From assembly GCA_973895155.1 (NCBI GenBank), contig OZ316898.1, forward strand, positions 6,696,001-6,760,000: 64,000 bases of DNA, read 5' to 3'. A model generated the notes under the pieces. It made no database searches. It worked only from the letters and a program-made list of their open reading frames with translations, and was not told where the DNA came from. Every line of letters starts with the position of its first letter. Within the stretch, counting starts at the first letter, position 1. This DNA is from Marsupella aquatica. Lineage: Eukaryota > Marchantiophyta. The position numbers and the translations under genes are program-made. Shown here piece after piece: positions 31,201 to 41,600 of the stretch.

Positions 31201-32215
31201 AAAGGAAGGTCAGAACGAGATGTACAAAAGGGAAGTTGGACGCACTGATTGATCGCTCCTTTCCTTCTGAAAGTGGTCCACTGGTATCAGCAGCCGCGAC
31301 AGAAAATTAATTACTATATATCACGAGGGCCGAGTGTTTAGCACCGAATTATGGTCTATCTAGCCTGGACTCAACTACAGTGCAGTCGACAAGCTCAAGT
31401 CTTGTAAATCTAGAATCCTATTAGTTACTAAGGTCTGAACAAGAACTGCCTCATTTCTTAAACTCAGAGGGGATCTATCTACTTGTCCAGTTGAGGCTGC
31501 TCAACAAGATTAAGATATCCACCGAAAATCCCGTCTCCCTCGGGAAGGGACTGTCGATGACAAATGTTCCACCCTTCTTCTTTTTCTCTAGGTATGTTCG
31601 AACTTCGAAGCATAATTAATTATACTAACATACTGTCGAGGACGAGCTGTGGGACGCTTATCTCATGGTCATACTAAAATCTGTTTGAAATTAACATTCT
31701 CCGGATTTACACTCTTTATGCATTGCTGTAAATTTGCTCGATTCAAACCGTTTCAAGTATATTGCCAGCTCGTGAGCTTCCCCTCAACGTCAAAGTTGAT
31801 GCCCAGACTAGTAGCTATCTATACGGTACACGTACGCGCGCAGAGTCCCTCATCAGGGAGTTAACTAAAAGAGAAACAAAATTCCATGCCATAGAAGCTC
31901 AGACACTCGCAATGACGGATATAAGTGAAGCAAAAATTGGATATAAAACAATGTTAAAGACCAGAAAAATTAATGCGCATAACTGCATGGAATTGTAACC
32001 ATTCAAGACCTGTTTTACTTGAATCAAAGTGACCGTGTCTTTCAGGCTTGTCCTGTGCATTCATTCGCGAATTCTGGACAAACAGATATCATATATCACG
32101 TTCATATTTGATATAAAACTGAAGTGCACTCAACACAGTGCTACAGACATTCCGATATCGAGATATGGATCATTGCTGATCTCGACCTGCGTGTCCACAT
32201 CTATTCGATCTCCTA
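25291..32215. other. Long intergenic region, no gene recognised
   Basis: Nearly 7 kb without a supported coding frame. A segment near 26421-26480 (CCAATCAACTTTTTGGCTGC, then CTGGAAAGCATGTCGTCCC) resembles 42461-42520 downstream of pseudogene E. From 27630 to 28180 is a stretch with GATATATAGGAATAGG and GTTATAAGGGAGCC that has the look of an LTR but no partner. From 28985 to 29085 a GCCACTCTTTT motif repeats three times. A C homopolymer lies at about 29957-29970. The 29160-29820 stretch is richer in GC, but no conserved protein is visible. Confidence 0.45.
30818..31010. repeat. Diverged tandem duplication, about 110 bp
   Basis: CTTGCTAAGCGGAAATCCTG at about 30818 and CTTGCTACGCAGAGATCGTG at about 30928 start two related segments. 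Both continue GAATTC, a GA-rich block, AATCAANACC and AAAGCAACT. They differ at many positions, so the duplication is old. Confidence 0.6.
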
Positions 32216-32445
32216 CCCTATAGACCGAAAACTTCCTTGGAATCTATAGACCGAAAACTTCCTTGGAACCTATATTCGATCTTCCTATAGACAGAAAACT
32301 TCCTTGGAACCTATATTCGATCTTCCTATAGACAGAAAACTTGGAACCTATAGACCGAAACCTTCCTTGGAACCTATAGAAAGAAAACTTTATTGGAATC
32401 TATATATAGACCGAAAACTTACTTGGAACCCATAGACCGGAAAAC
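32216..32445. repeat. Minisatellite next to the F-box gene
   Basis: About eight copies of a 26-bp unit, CTATAGACCGAAAACTTCC plus TTGGAAC, some with an extra TATATTCGATCTTC insert. The last degenerate unit (CATAGACCGGAAAACTT) touches the stop codon of the F-box gene, so the array replaces or forms its immediate 3' UTR. Confidence 0.88.
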
Positions 32446-33633
32446 TTATACTCGGATAAAGGGATTCAAACCAGGCTGAAAAGTCATGTCATACCATTCA
32501 CAGGGTGCCTTGGGCATAGAGAAGAAATTCCACTCATTTTTGCGTTTGTCATATGCTACCATTACACCGTCCACTTCCATCTTCACGAAGTAGCAATTCA
32601 GTTCTCTGAGACAAATGTTGCTCATGTCCAACTTAAAAGCAGCAGGCTCACAGCGAGCCACCTCCGATAGGACACGTGTCCCCAGATCAATTTGCATTAT
32701 ACGTACAGTAAAAGTAACGGCCTCCATCAAGATAACCAGAAGATCCGCATTGCAAGCTACCAACTGGGTATGGAACTCCCCATGTACTGTAAGATTCACT
32801 TCGGTAGGCTCGAATATCAATTTGAGCCTCCGCGTGCAAATGTCATTGGGAGAACTGAAGTCTCCCACGTCCAATGTCAGCAGAAAGTCGAAGAGGTTGT
32901 CCATCATGATGTAAAGCATTCCATCGAGATATACCGTAGAGGCTTCAACCTCGATGTTAAGATCGTCTAGGTTGATGTCCGAACCTAAAGTAGTCCACGT
33001 CTCTGACTTGGAATCGTACACGTGCACAGAAGATGTGTTTGGAAGGGGATATATCTCCTCTAGATCGTAAAAAAAAATGTCGTAAGAGACAACGAGCAGC
33101 TTGTATGATTCTACAGAGATATTGCTCAACAGCTTGATTGAACATACATGATTGTGACAAGCATAAGGGAGATGTGGCAGTCTTTTCCACTCGTGAGTCA
33201 AAATGTTGCCCACATACATCAGTTTCAGGCAGGGACTCGGCCCCTCGTGATCTGCGATCCCGTAGACGAGGGGTCCCTCTATCTTCAGCATTGAATTGGT
33301 CGGGAAAGCATTCGCAGGGAACAAGGATGGTAGTCTTTGCCACTTTCGAGCTGCTTGATCGTAACCCATGAGATTCTTCGCTGTTGAAAGACCTACAGGG
33401 CAAAACGTCGGCCAACTCTTGATCATGTTATCCTCCATCATTTGTCTCTGAAACATTACTGCAAGGCGTTTCATCTCTTCATCGTCATCTAGTGACGAAA
33501 TTGGCGAGAATCTCGCTAGCCATGATTTCGACAGAAATCGAGCTTTCAAGATCGAGGGAAATGGCATTCCTAGCACAATTTTTTCCACCCACTCGTTCGG
33601 TAGAGTCCTCTGGCTCGTCATCACCCTCCACAT
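32446..33633 (-). CDS. F-box protein with a beta-propeller-like C-terminus (395 aa)
   Basis: Probable substrate receptor of an SCF ubiquitin ligase. I chose the ATG at 33633 (MWRVMTSQRTLP); the open frame reaches 33687 only from a TTG. Residues of about 8-50 fit a short F-box: LPNEWVEKIVLGMPFPSILKARFLSKSWLARF, with the typical LP, the I/L core and the final SKSW. The rest looks like kelch or F-box-associated blades: YDQAARKWQRLPSL, NILTHEWKRLPHLPYACHN, VHVYDSKSETWTTLGS, AYDKRKNEWNFFSMPKAP. Each pairs a D/xxxxxW strand with a short turn. It is intronless. The blade count cannot be settled by eye, and the substrate is unknown. Such genes form large families in mosses and other plants, which makes orthology assignment impossible here. 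Confidence 0.85.
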   Translation of the reverse strand: MWRVMTSQRTLPNEWVEKIVLGMPFPSILKARFLSKSWLARFSPISSLDDDEEMKRLAVMFQRQMMEDNMIKSWPTFCPVGLSTAKNLMGYDQAARKWQRLPSLFPANAFPTNSMLKIEGPLVYGIADHEGPSPCLKLMYVGNILTHEWKRLPHLPYACHNHVCSIKLLSNISVESYKLLVVSYDIFFYDLEEIYPLPNTSSVHVYDSKSETWTTLGSDINLDDLNIEVEASTVYLDGMLYIMMDNLFDFLLTLDVGDFSSPNDICTRRLKLIFEPTEVNLTVHGEFHTQLVACNADLLVILMEAVTFTVRIMQIDLGTRVLSEVARCEPAAFKLDMSNICLRELNCYFVKMEVDGVMVAYDKRKNEWNFFSMPKAPCEWYDMTFQPGLNPFIRV

Positions 33634-34264
33634 TCTCTCCCCTTCTATTCTTCGTGGCTTATAGACTGATGTGCGCTTTCTGATCAATCAGCCTTCTCAT
33701 GCAGCGAGATGATCACACAGTCTCGACGCTAACCGTCTGCTGCTCGAATTCCCAATGCGTTCTCGATCTTACACTGCTCGGCTCTTCATCGAGACGCAAG
33801 CAAGACAAGCGGAGAACCCTGGACCCTACTGTCACTCTGAAAATGATGAACAGCAAAATTAGAATGCTCGCACATGCTTCACTGCACTTCAAGCAAATAT
33901 ATAGTAGTCAAGTGAGAAAAGAGTGTCACTGTCCTCTCAGCACCAAAGAGCGTCGGGCGTTCCCCCTAGACCAGAAGCGACCAAACGCTAGATCGCTCAC
34001 TTGGAGTAGTCAAGATCACTGGCCGCTAAACGGAATGTGATCGAGCAAACTATACGCTACGTAGAGATACGACTCAACAGCTAGCTATACTGATCAACTA
34101 CGATCGCTCCTCATGCAATTATAATTAATTGTCGATATAGACAGCAGAATACAGGATCACCCATCATCCAATTGTTAAATGTCAATCTAGCAGACGGCAA
34201 GTGACACCTACCAAGTCGTACTTGCGGTAGAGTGACTGTGCAGGAAATAGCGTTGAGTGGGGAT

Positions 34265-34512
34265 CCTGAAGCTGTCGCAAACTTTTGCGGATAGAAGGGT
34301 CTCGAAGCTCACTCTGAGCGAGCAATGGAAAACGGATAAACAGAAACCAGACAACAAATGAGACTGATAGCTACCTTCTCCAGACAACCCTGAAGCTGTT
34401 CCAAAGCTTTGCTGGATAGAAGGGTCTCGAAGCTCACTCTGAGCGAGCAACGGAAAAAGGATAAACAGAAACCAGACAAGGAATGAGACTGATAGTTACC
34501 ATGTCCAGACAG
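34265..34512. repeat. 124-bp tandem duplication
   Basis: CCTGAAGCTGT to CTCCAGACAA (34265-34388) is repeated as CCTGAAGCTGTTCCAAAG to GTCCAGACAG (34389-34512). Shared text includes ATAGAAGGGTCTCGAAGCTC and GGATAAACAGAAACCAGACA. The copies are about 90 percent alike by eye. Confidence 0.9.
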
Positions 34513-35040
34513 TCAATACTCCAGTCAAGGTCATAGCTGTTCGAGTCTCGCTTGGTCTCTGGCCAGTTCTCCTGCTGTGCTGTCATTGCTTGCGCATGAC
34601 TCTCTTGGGTACAGAAGTGCGATTTAATCTCTCTTCCGGCGATAAGACGTCTGGGGTGTCGCTCTCAGTATATTCATTAAATCTATTATAGATAGCTGCA
34701 AAATGTACCATATGTATCCGGAGCCAGATGGTCCCAATAAAGGTGGGGAGGAAGAGCCAAAAAGTAAATACATGGGTCTTATCAAGTGTCGTAATATTAG
34801 TCCGTGTTTACAAGTACAAGCCATAGATTGGAGCCATGTGGGTACACTCTTAATCAATCCGTGTTTGCCAGTACAAGTATGTGCGTATACTCATCAAGAT
34901 ACCTATATGTGTTACAAGGACAGCTCTAGAATGGAAGTAGACTCAGGTTCTCTAGCGTACAACACATTGGTTAGTCATATCATTCTCTAAGTAATTCACG
35001 CCTTCCGTATCTCTAATTTCATAGCAATTTTCAATTTTGG

Positions 35041-35170
35041 TTAAATTCAAAAAACGGTTTGAAAATGATGCTCCCATGGACCACAAAGTTAAAATCCATT
35101 TCTATGGATTTCAAATTTGTGGTCCATGGAGTATCATTTAACTCACATTTCTCAAAATTTGAGTTAAATT
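35041..35170. repeat. Hairpin element, possible MITE
   Basis: CCATGGACCACAAA at 35074-35087 is mirrored by TTTGTGGTCCATGG at 35116-35129. The inner stem continues imperfectly (AAATCCAT/ATGGATTT) around a tiny loop near 35102, and the outer arms carry related TTAAATTCAAA and TTTGAGTTAA. Such a long near-palindrome is typical of foldback or MITE insertions. A relative with ATGTGGTCCACGGGAGC lies near 35475-35515. Confidence 0.6.
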
Positions 35171-37164
35171 ACAATAATTTGATATTTATATATTCAAATA
35201 ATTGTTTTAGTTCTGAGTATGTGCTAGAAGAATAGGTAAGCTATACTTCCTTCAAAGTGACTATGATTTTTGGCCATTTTGGTTGAATTATTCACCATGG
35301 AATGCAGAGGGGTAAATTCTAATAGATTAATTTTCATTGCATTGATATGAAATATTAGGGCTTGTGCTTTGTTGTCTCTTCCTTCTCTAGTTGCCTTGCC
35401 AGTGAAAAACTAAATTATTATAAGACTCATAATCATCAAATTACAAGCCCAAAACTCCCATGGATCAACCAAATGTGGTCCACGGGAGCAACATGCCCAA
35501 TGTGGTGGTCCATCTGGGCTTCACTTTCAAAATTGTTTTCATTATTCATTTTTTCAAACAATATTTCATAACTTGCAAGGAGGATTGAGGTCACAAATTT
35601 AATATTCGGAATGAGTAGGCACCAACTATTTCCCCCAAGAGAAGACCAATCTTCAATTAGTTGGTGGACTTGGCAAACTTTAATACTTGTAAGGAACTAA
35701 TACAAATTTCATTCAACATTGTGATGAGACCTAGAGTTGAATGTACAAAAAGTTTGCACTATATGGATGTAATATAAAGATTGCAACTTAAATGTAGCTA
35801 ATGATATTGGATCGAGAATGGCTAGTGATGTCTTGAGTGTGCTAGAGTATAAATGTGCAGGATGATCCAACAAACACATCCTCATCAACAGTGGTCCTCA
35901 CCAGGACATCGATGCACAGACTGTCCTTGCGGGTCTCCTTCGGCTTCTCAAGCAGTGACATTGATACCCCGATTGGTACTCATCAACAAGTTCCAAGGCT
36001 CCAAGTTATCCTCCAAAGCAAATTTCCAAGCTCCTCATCCTGATGTCAATCAACAAGCTTCTAGTGTCCATAGTCCTGCTGTCTAGCTCATCCAGCCTGT
36101 CTCCCTTATCTACAATTCGGTGCTCGGTAAGTGAAGAACCTCTTGACTTGAGGGATTCCAACAGGTTGTCACTTCTAGCAATTGTTAAATTCTTCATTTT
36201 AGAATTCTCCAGGTTGTTTGAATTAAGTTTTAATATCAATTTGTCTGGTTATTTAATTTCCTCCTGCCATCTGTTATTTGAGCATCTACTTTGAAATTTT
36301 TTATTTTTTCAAAGTATAGGTCTAATTGTTTTTCTTGTATTGATTTAAACACATATAGTCTTGCTTGTTAAGAATCACAGAAAATTTGCATTCAAAAAAT
36401 CTAAATATTAGGTAACCTTGTCAGCCATTTATTTTAGGAGCCCATGGGAAGTGGCTTCCAAATTCTCTAGCACCACCTTGGGTGCATGTGACCACATCAA
36501 CATTTTTAGCCACAAATAAGAGTTTGTATCCAAGTGTGTATGCTTGCTGCACAATAAATTAACAATAAAGATGGTGTACATATCTGAATCAAGATCAAAA
36601 AAATTGGCTAGACTTGAGGACTGAAACAAGTTAGAAAATTAAAAAAAATTAAGACCTCAAGTAACTCAATTAGACAAAATTGGACTTTGTAAAATTGGAA
36701 ATTGACAAGGCATATATATCAAAGTAAATGATGTATTAAATATGACTATAAACTTATTTGTCCAATTGATGACAACACAAATTGATTGATTAACACAATA
36801 TATTCAATCTGGGTTTGAACTGGTCTTCATATGATTTAACTTAATTGAATTATATTTTATTGATATATAAAAATCACTTTTGTCTTAATTGGGGCTAATT
36901 TATTACGGACCCCATTAGAGGTCCCTTCCAAAATTTGAGACTCCACAGCATGCCACATCATCATGGCGTGCTACAAACAAGAACAAATTGGTTTCCAAAA
37001 TAAAATTACTCCCCCTTTCATGTTTGTGGCAAGTTCTCGATAAAAAATGAGAAAGCCATGCCATAAAACATAATGTAATTTTATGTGACATAACTGCTTT
37101 AGTTACCATTTTATTTACATCAAAGTAAATCCTGGACAAACGGGGTTCCTGACAATACCCAAAG

Positions 37165-37319
37165 TTGAATGGATTGAATGCAAGATTGGCATCAAGGTGG
37201 CAATGCAAGCTTTCGGAAAAAAGATTGGAAGATGGCCTAATTCCTGAACTTGAATGGATTGAATGCAAGATTGGCATCAAGGGTGGCAAGCTTTCGGAAA
37301 AAAGATTGGAAGATGGCCT
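37165..37319. repeat. Tandem duplication of about 80 bp
   Basis: TTGAATGGATTGAATGCAAG, then ATTGGCATCAAGG and CTTTCGGAAAAAAGATTGGA, ending GATGGCCT, occurs at about 37165-37240 and again at about 37251-37319. The second copy lacks a few bases around GTGGCAATGCAAG. Confidence 0.88.
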
Positions 37320-40078
37320 GCACTATTACTAGTCATACGAGATTTGAAGGTGATGTGGGTGTGGAAGTTTAGGTAGACGAGTTTATAAATGAAGATTCTG
37401 GACAATCATACCAACAAATTTGAGATCCAATTTCCCTCATGATACAATGAACTAAATAGCCACTAAAAATGGTGCTCGAGATGTTCAGTAGAAATGTTTC
37501 TGAGGACTTTCTATGGCTGAATACGAAAGGAAAAATTGAGAGATTGAGGAGGAGCAGCGATCAGGGGCTGCTAACCGACGTGCCTGCCCAAATAGTAACA
37601 GAAGAGCCAACTCAAATCATGACATCCAAGCGGAAATTCAACTCCATGTGATTCAGTGGGAAAAAAAACATAACATAGTTGTTTCCATGTAGTAGCAAGT
37701 TTTACATTGCAAAACACATAATGTATCATGCAAAAAAATCAACTAGGAGTAAAGACATCTTCAGCATCACACATTGTATAACTCATATACCAACATCACA
37801 CATTGTCCAACACATATCTCACTACTTTTCAATCTCAACATTTATTGAAGCTACAAACACAAAATAGATAGGGGTCCACAAACTAATTTCTACTATAGCA
37901 AAAGATTCAGTTCTTTTCTTGAGGCGTTGATCTCAATAATTGAGAAGAAATTTTAATGGCAATTGTCAATCCTGGCACCATTAGAGTCCCAATTATTTAG
38001 AATGTGCAAGAGAATGTGCTAAATTTCTTGTGTTATATATCTTTGCAATATGTGTTATTCATGCTCTGCTAGAAGTGAATCAAACAGATCATTCCAGCAA
38101 ACCCAAATGCACAACTTTTTGTTCAATACAAAGGGTATGAGTTTGCTCTAGTATATCAGATTCTTGTGTTGCATGTATATGTGAGGTTCATGAACCCGTT
38201 CATGAACCTTCAGTCAAATCTTGTTCACACTTCTAATTTTTTCTGTTTAAATTTTTACAATAAATCTGTTTTTTTAATTTAAGTGTATGTGAGACCCTTT
38301 TGACTTGTGACCATAAATAACTAGTATTGATCGTACCATCTTAGTGTCACACACTAGTATTGGGAGTGCAATTTATTGAAAAACATTTACACAACCTATG
38401 TGGACGAGTGAATGTGGGTCCCCACTCCAATTCCAGCTTGATCAGATTGGATGGGCTACCGTAGGACAGGTAATTCAGTGCCCACTCAATCTCATCTTCA
38501 ACTTACTACAGATCTCTAGGCTTGAAAACATTCTCACCGAGAATAATATAATCTACATGCACACACCTTAGTTACACTCTCCAAGATATGCTTTCGACGG
38601 GTTGAAGCTGATGGATCAAGTCCAAGTTGTAGGAGCCCAGTGTACCAATGACCTCCAGCTAATTCAAATCTCACTGAAAATCTACCGTTGACACAACTAT
38701 TAAGTCTTTCCTAAGTCTACTATATTGATTCGAACAGCTTCAGCTATTAAGCCCTTTCTAGTATAAATACATTATATTCCCCTGTACTCCCTCATATAGA
38801 TCTTTTGCATTATTTTACCCACATATCCTCTTATTATTCCCTTAAGGAAATGTTTCCATTCCACATTAAGAAAACACAAAAGTTCCATGCACCCTAAACC
38901 CATACAATTCTATAGTTGCAGGTGTTAAACCCCATCCTTACAAAAGTTGTGCTGCCTCTATTCTAATGCACAATGAATTTCAAGGATACCTTATGGGCCA
39001 AATATTCCTGACAGCAAATCATAGTTTTCTTGAATAGGGACATAATTTATATTTGCATAATAGGCTGTAAAATAGGTTCCCAACAGGTTGCAAAATTTCA
39101 ACAATTCAGTAGTGTATGAAACTCAAAACCTTTTGCACTCATTCCTCTTCCTTGTATTACAAGGCATGCATTGGCAGTACTTGTACCGGTTTGGGCAAGA
39201 TAGAAGGTGACTTTTCAAATTGGATGTCCCTAGCCTGAATGATTCAAAAAACTTGGAAAACTTGTGCTTGGACCAGTAACCGTTCTAGCGTTCTAGCCAG
39301 AGAGAATGATAGAATGTCCACATTCTGTTTTAGAAAGTTTGTATTAAAACTTGCGCTTGGACCAGAAAGTTAGTTTGAAGAGAACAACAAGATGAATCTA
39401 AATCCAAAGGTAGAGCTGGTCAATTGAAAACAAAACAAAATTGTTCCTGAGTTGTCCAGTCTCCAGTCCAATCTTGAATTGCAAGACACTAGACATCAAA
39501 ACATGTAGAATGAGATTTAATGTGCCAAAACTTGCTACCGTTGGCAAGGTCACATAGTATGTTGCCTTAATGGTCAGTGCTCCTCGCAACATGCCAATAA
39601 CTGCAACACTACTTTAAAGTTGATTGTCTTGTTGACTGCCATCTACAATGTTCTGCATTGGATCTAATTGCCATTGGTCAATCAGCTAAGTATCCCATGA
39701 AAGCAAAGTATAGAAGCTATTCCTTGCATGGGATCTCATTTGGGAATGTGATGCATTTGAAAAGCAGAACCACATGAAATTCAGAAAATAATTTAGACCA
39801 AGCTATTCCATGCCAATGATCAATCATAAGAAACTTGCCCAATGAGACAAATCTCTAAGCCCCAGCTTTGGCCGCTTCACACCTAGAATAGATACAATGC
39901 TACATGATAGCAACCCTCGTACACCAACATCCACATGCCTCTCACATATGTTGAAATGAAGGAGGTTCTCGAGATCAAGGCTGGGATGGGGGCCGAGACC
40001 AATGAAGGGACAGCTATTGCTCATACCTCTGAATGCGAGATTGAAGGGGCGGAGTACTATTACTACTCAGACCTTTCT

Positions 40079-40329
40079 TGTCTTGAACTGAAATGGGTCC
40101 GAAGAACACTTCGTAGTCTCTCTCCACCCCAATAGTGACACTTTCTTTGTAGGGAACCCATTTCAGGGTGAGCCCCCACATATCCGAGAGGGACCCGCAC
40201 CAGGAGGGAGAGAGGATTAAACAGGGCTACAAAATGGCAACCAGGGATCGAGTAGATAATCAGAACTCTCATCCACTACCCACACACATATACCTGTGAC
40301 TTTTCAGTTCCACGCTCATCCTCTAGCCA
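40079..40329. mobile_element. 251-bp insertion with a 14-bp flanking duplication
   Basis: ACTCAGACCTTTCT (40065-40078) and ACTCAGACTTTTCT (40330-40343) flank a segment absent from genes A and C, where the site occurs once. A 14-bp target duplication fits target-primed retrotransposition (LINE or SINE type). I see neither a poly-A tail nor tRNA boxes, so the class is uncertain. Confidence 0.6.
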
Positions 40330-40356
40330 ACTCAGACTTTTCTGAATGTTTGGAAG

Positions 40357-40484
40357 CCAGTTTGGACTTGTCTGACAAATAAGTGGTCTGGACCCCAACA
40401 GATGACATTTGTCACACCCGGTCATCCCGGCCCCGACCTATCTGGGCCCAACCCCGGCCTGGCCGCCCCCCCCTCCTCCCCCCC

Positions 40485-40515
<31 letters not shown>

Positions 40516-40711
40516 ACACGACCTTACCCAGGGGGGCGGCTTGCTAAACCAGGGAAGTCCAGGACCGGGCCGGGAGGGGGTCAGGAAAGTTCGGGACCAG
40601 GCCGGGAGAGGGTCAGGAAAGTTTGGGACCGGCTGGGGATATCGACAAATATGCAACAAATGACCCCTTTTGGAGCCGACAAATGACACGTTGTCGTGTT
40701 CAAATGGGGGC
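40357..40711. mobile_element. About 355-bp insertion with a 7-8 bp flanking duplication
   Basis: TTGGAAG at 40350-40356 and again at 40712-40718 flank DNA missing from A and C. The insert contains a C homopolymer (about 40470-40500), a (CA)n run (40500-40519) and a GC-rich tandem motif (GGCCGGGAGNGGGTCAGGAAAG, twice). The ends CCAGTTTGGAC and, inverted, GCCCCCATTTGAAC are weakly related. A small hAT-like element is possible but not established. Confidence 0.45.
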
Positions 40712-41214
40712 TTGGAAGACCCTCACTGGATGGGGTTGAGGCCAGTGAAGACTACATCTTCAGAGGCGGTTGAAGACTCAGAGCATGCAGCTGCTGAGAC
40801 AAGTCAAGGATGATATTAATGGGTGCTGGAAGGAAGATTCATTGCCACAAAACAAAGAAGCTCAGGTAGGGAATAGTTCGCGGAATAGTACCAATCAACT
40901 ACTTTTGGACAACGAGTGAGCATCCGTTGAGCATCAACACAAATCTCCGCTTGCTCAATTTCAGTGAGTGAAGGATCTTTGACACTCGCTGACATCTTGT
41001 CTACAGAGAGGGCCATGCCACTGGCCAGCAGATTGATGAAGTAACCTGGGATTGGGAATAAATTCCGTTACTCTGCTGTTCCTGAACTCGGAGGTTGTTA
41101 GCCAGTAGTTTAAATCTGTACTGATTAGATTAATTGTGATCCTAGCGAAGAGTTTCAACCAAGCTCAAGTCATGTTAAATGCTAACTAAGGGAGGGGGAT
41201 TTCAGTGAACTACT

Positions 41215-41600
41215 CATTCTGCTTTTCTCCCGGACAGTTCAATGCAGTCTTGCACTTGTTTACATAAGTTATTCAGCATGAGTTGTGCATGAGTGCAATG
41301 ACCCAGTACGGATCGCTTATCGTGGATGAGGTGTTCAGGGTCGTCTATTGGAGAAGGACTATGCAGAGGAAGAAGTATTTGTAAGTTCGTGTTTGACTGG
41401 ACTGGAGCCAAGCTTGCGACCCCAGCTTGCTAATCTGTATTTGGACCTCGTGATGTGTGTTCAGCAGGTACAATGTGGGAAGGCCCTTTATTTACTCCTT
41501 CAAGTAGGCCGATTGTCCAAATCGCTACTTCTTTTTCTTTGCATTCTTCTTTTCCGTTGCATTACAACAATGTCTTGAGATTGGGGAAGGTGCTCTAGGG
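41215..41600 (+). other. 3'-flank block of the LRR-Roc-COR family (copy E)
   Basis: TCTGCTTTTCTCCCGGACAG at about 41218 matches the flank of gene C at 24637. Further on, GAAGTATTTGTAAGTTCGTG, CTGGAGCCAAGCTTGCGACC and TTTGGACCTCGTGATGTGTG match 48230-48330 downstream of gene D. The segment is thus a family-specific 3' region retained after loss of the coding body. Confidence 0.7.

Larger units (their letters stand above)
33634..39929. other. AT-rich intergenic region, no gene recognised
   Basis: Upstream of the F-box gene and before pseudogene E. Besides the three repeats listed separately, two related segments occur at about 36436-36535 and 36905-37000 (both with CCNNTTCCAAA, CCACATCANCAT and AGCCACAAA/GCTACAAAC motifs). 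They may be old copies of one element. No frame of convincing length or composition is present. Confidence 0.45.
39930..41300 (+). pseudogene. Pseudogene E: C-terminal fragment of an LRR-Roc-COR gene
   Basis: Starts at a codon-level match to gene C near 22880 (VEMKEVLEIKAGMGAETNEGT versus VEMKAVVEIKAGMKAETDDGT) and continues through the acidic linker (EIEGAEYYYYSD). The linker is then broken by two insertions (40079-40329 and 40357-40711). It resumes with a VEASEDYIFRGG-like stretch, GCWKEDSLPQNKEA and a frame-damaged piece of the C-terminal module, ending near 41040 (AGAGAGGGCCATGCC... ATTGATGA). Around 41215 it jumps to the block matching the 3' flank of gene C (from 24637). LRR, Roc and COR are absent. 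Stops and frame changes make it non-functional. Confidence 0.85.
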
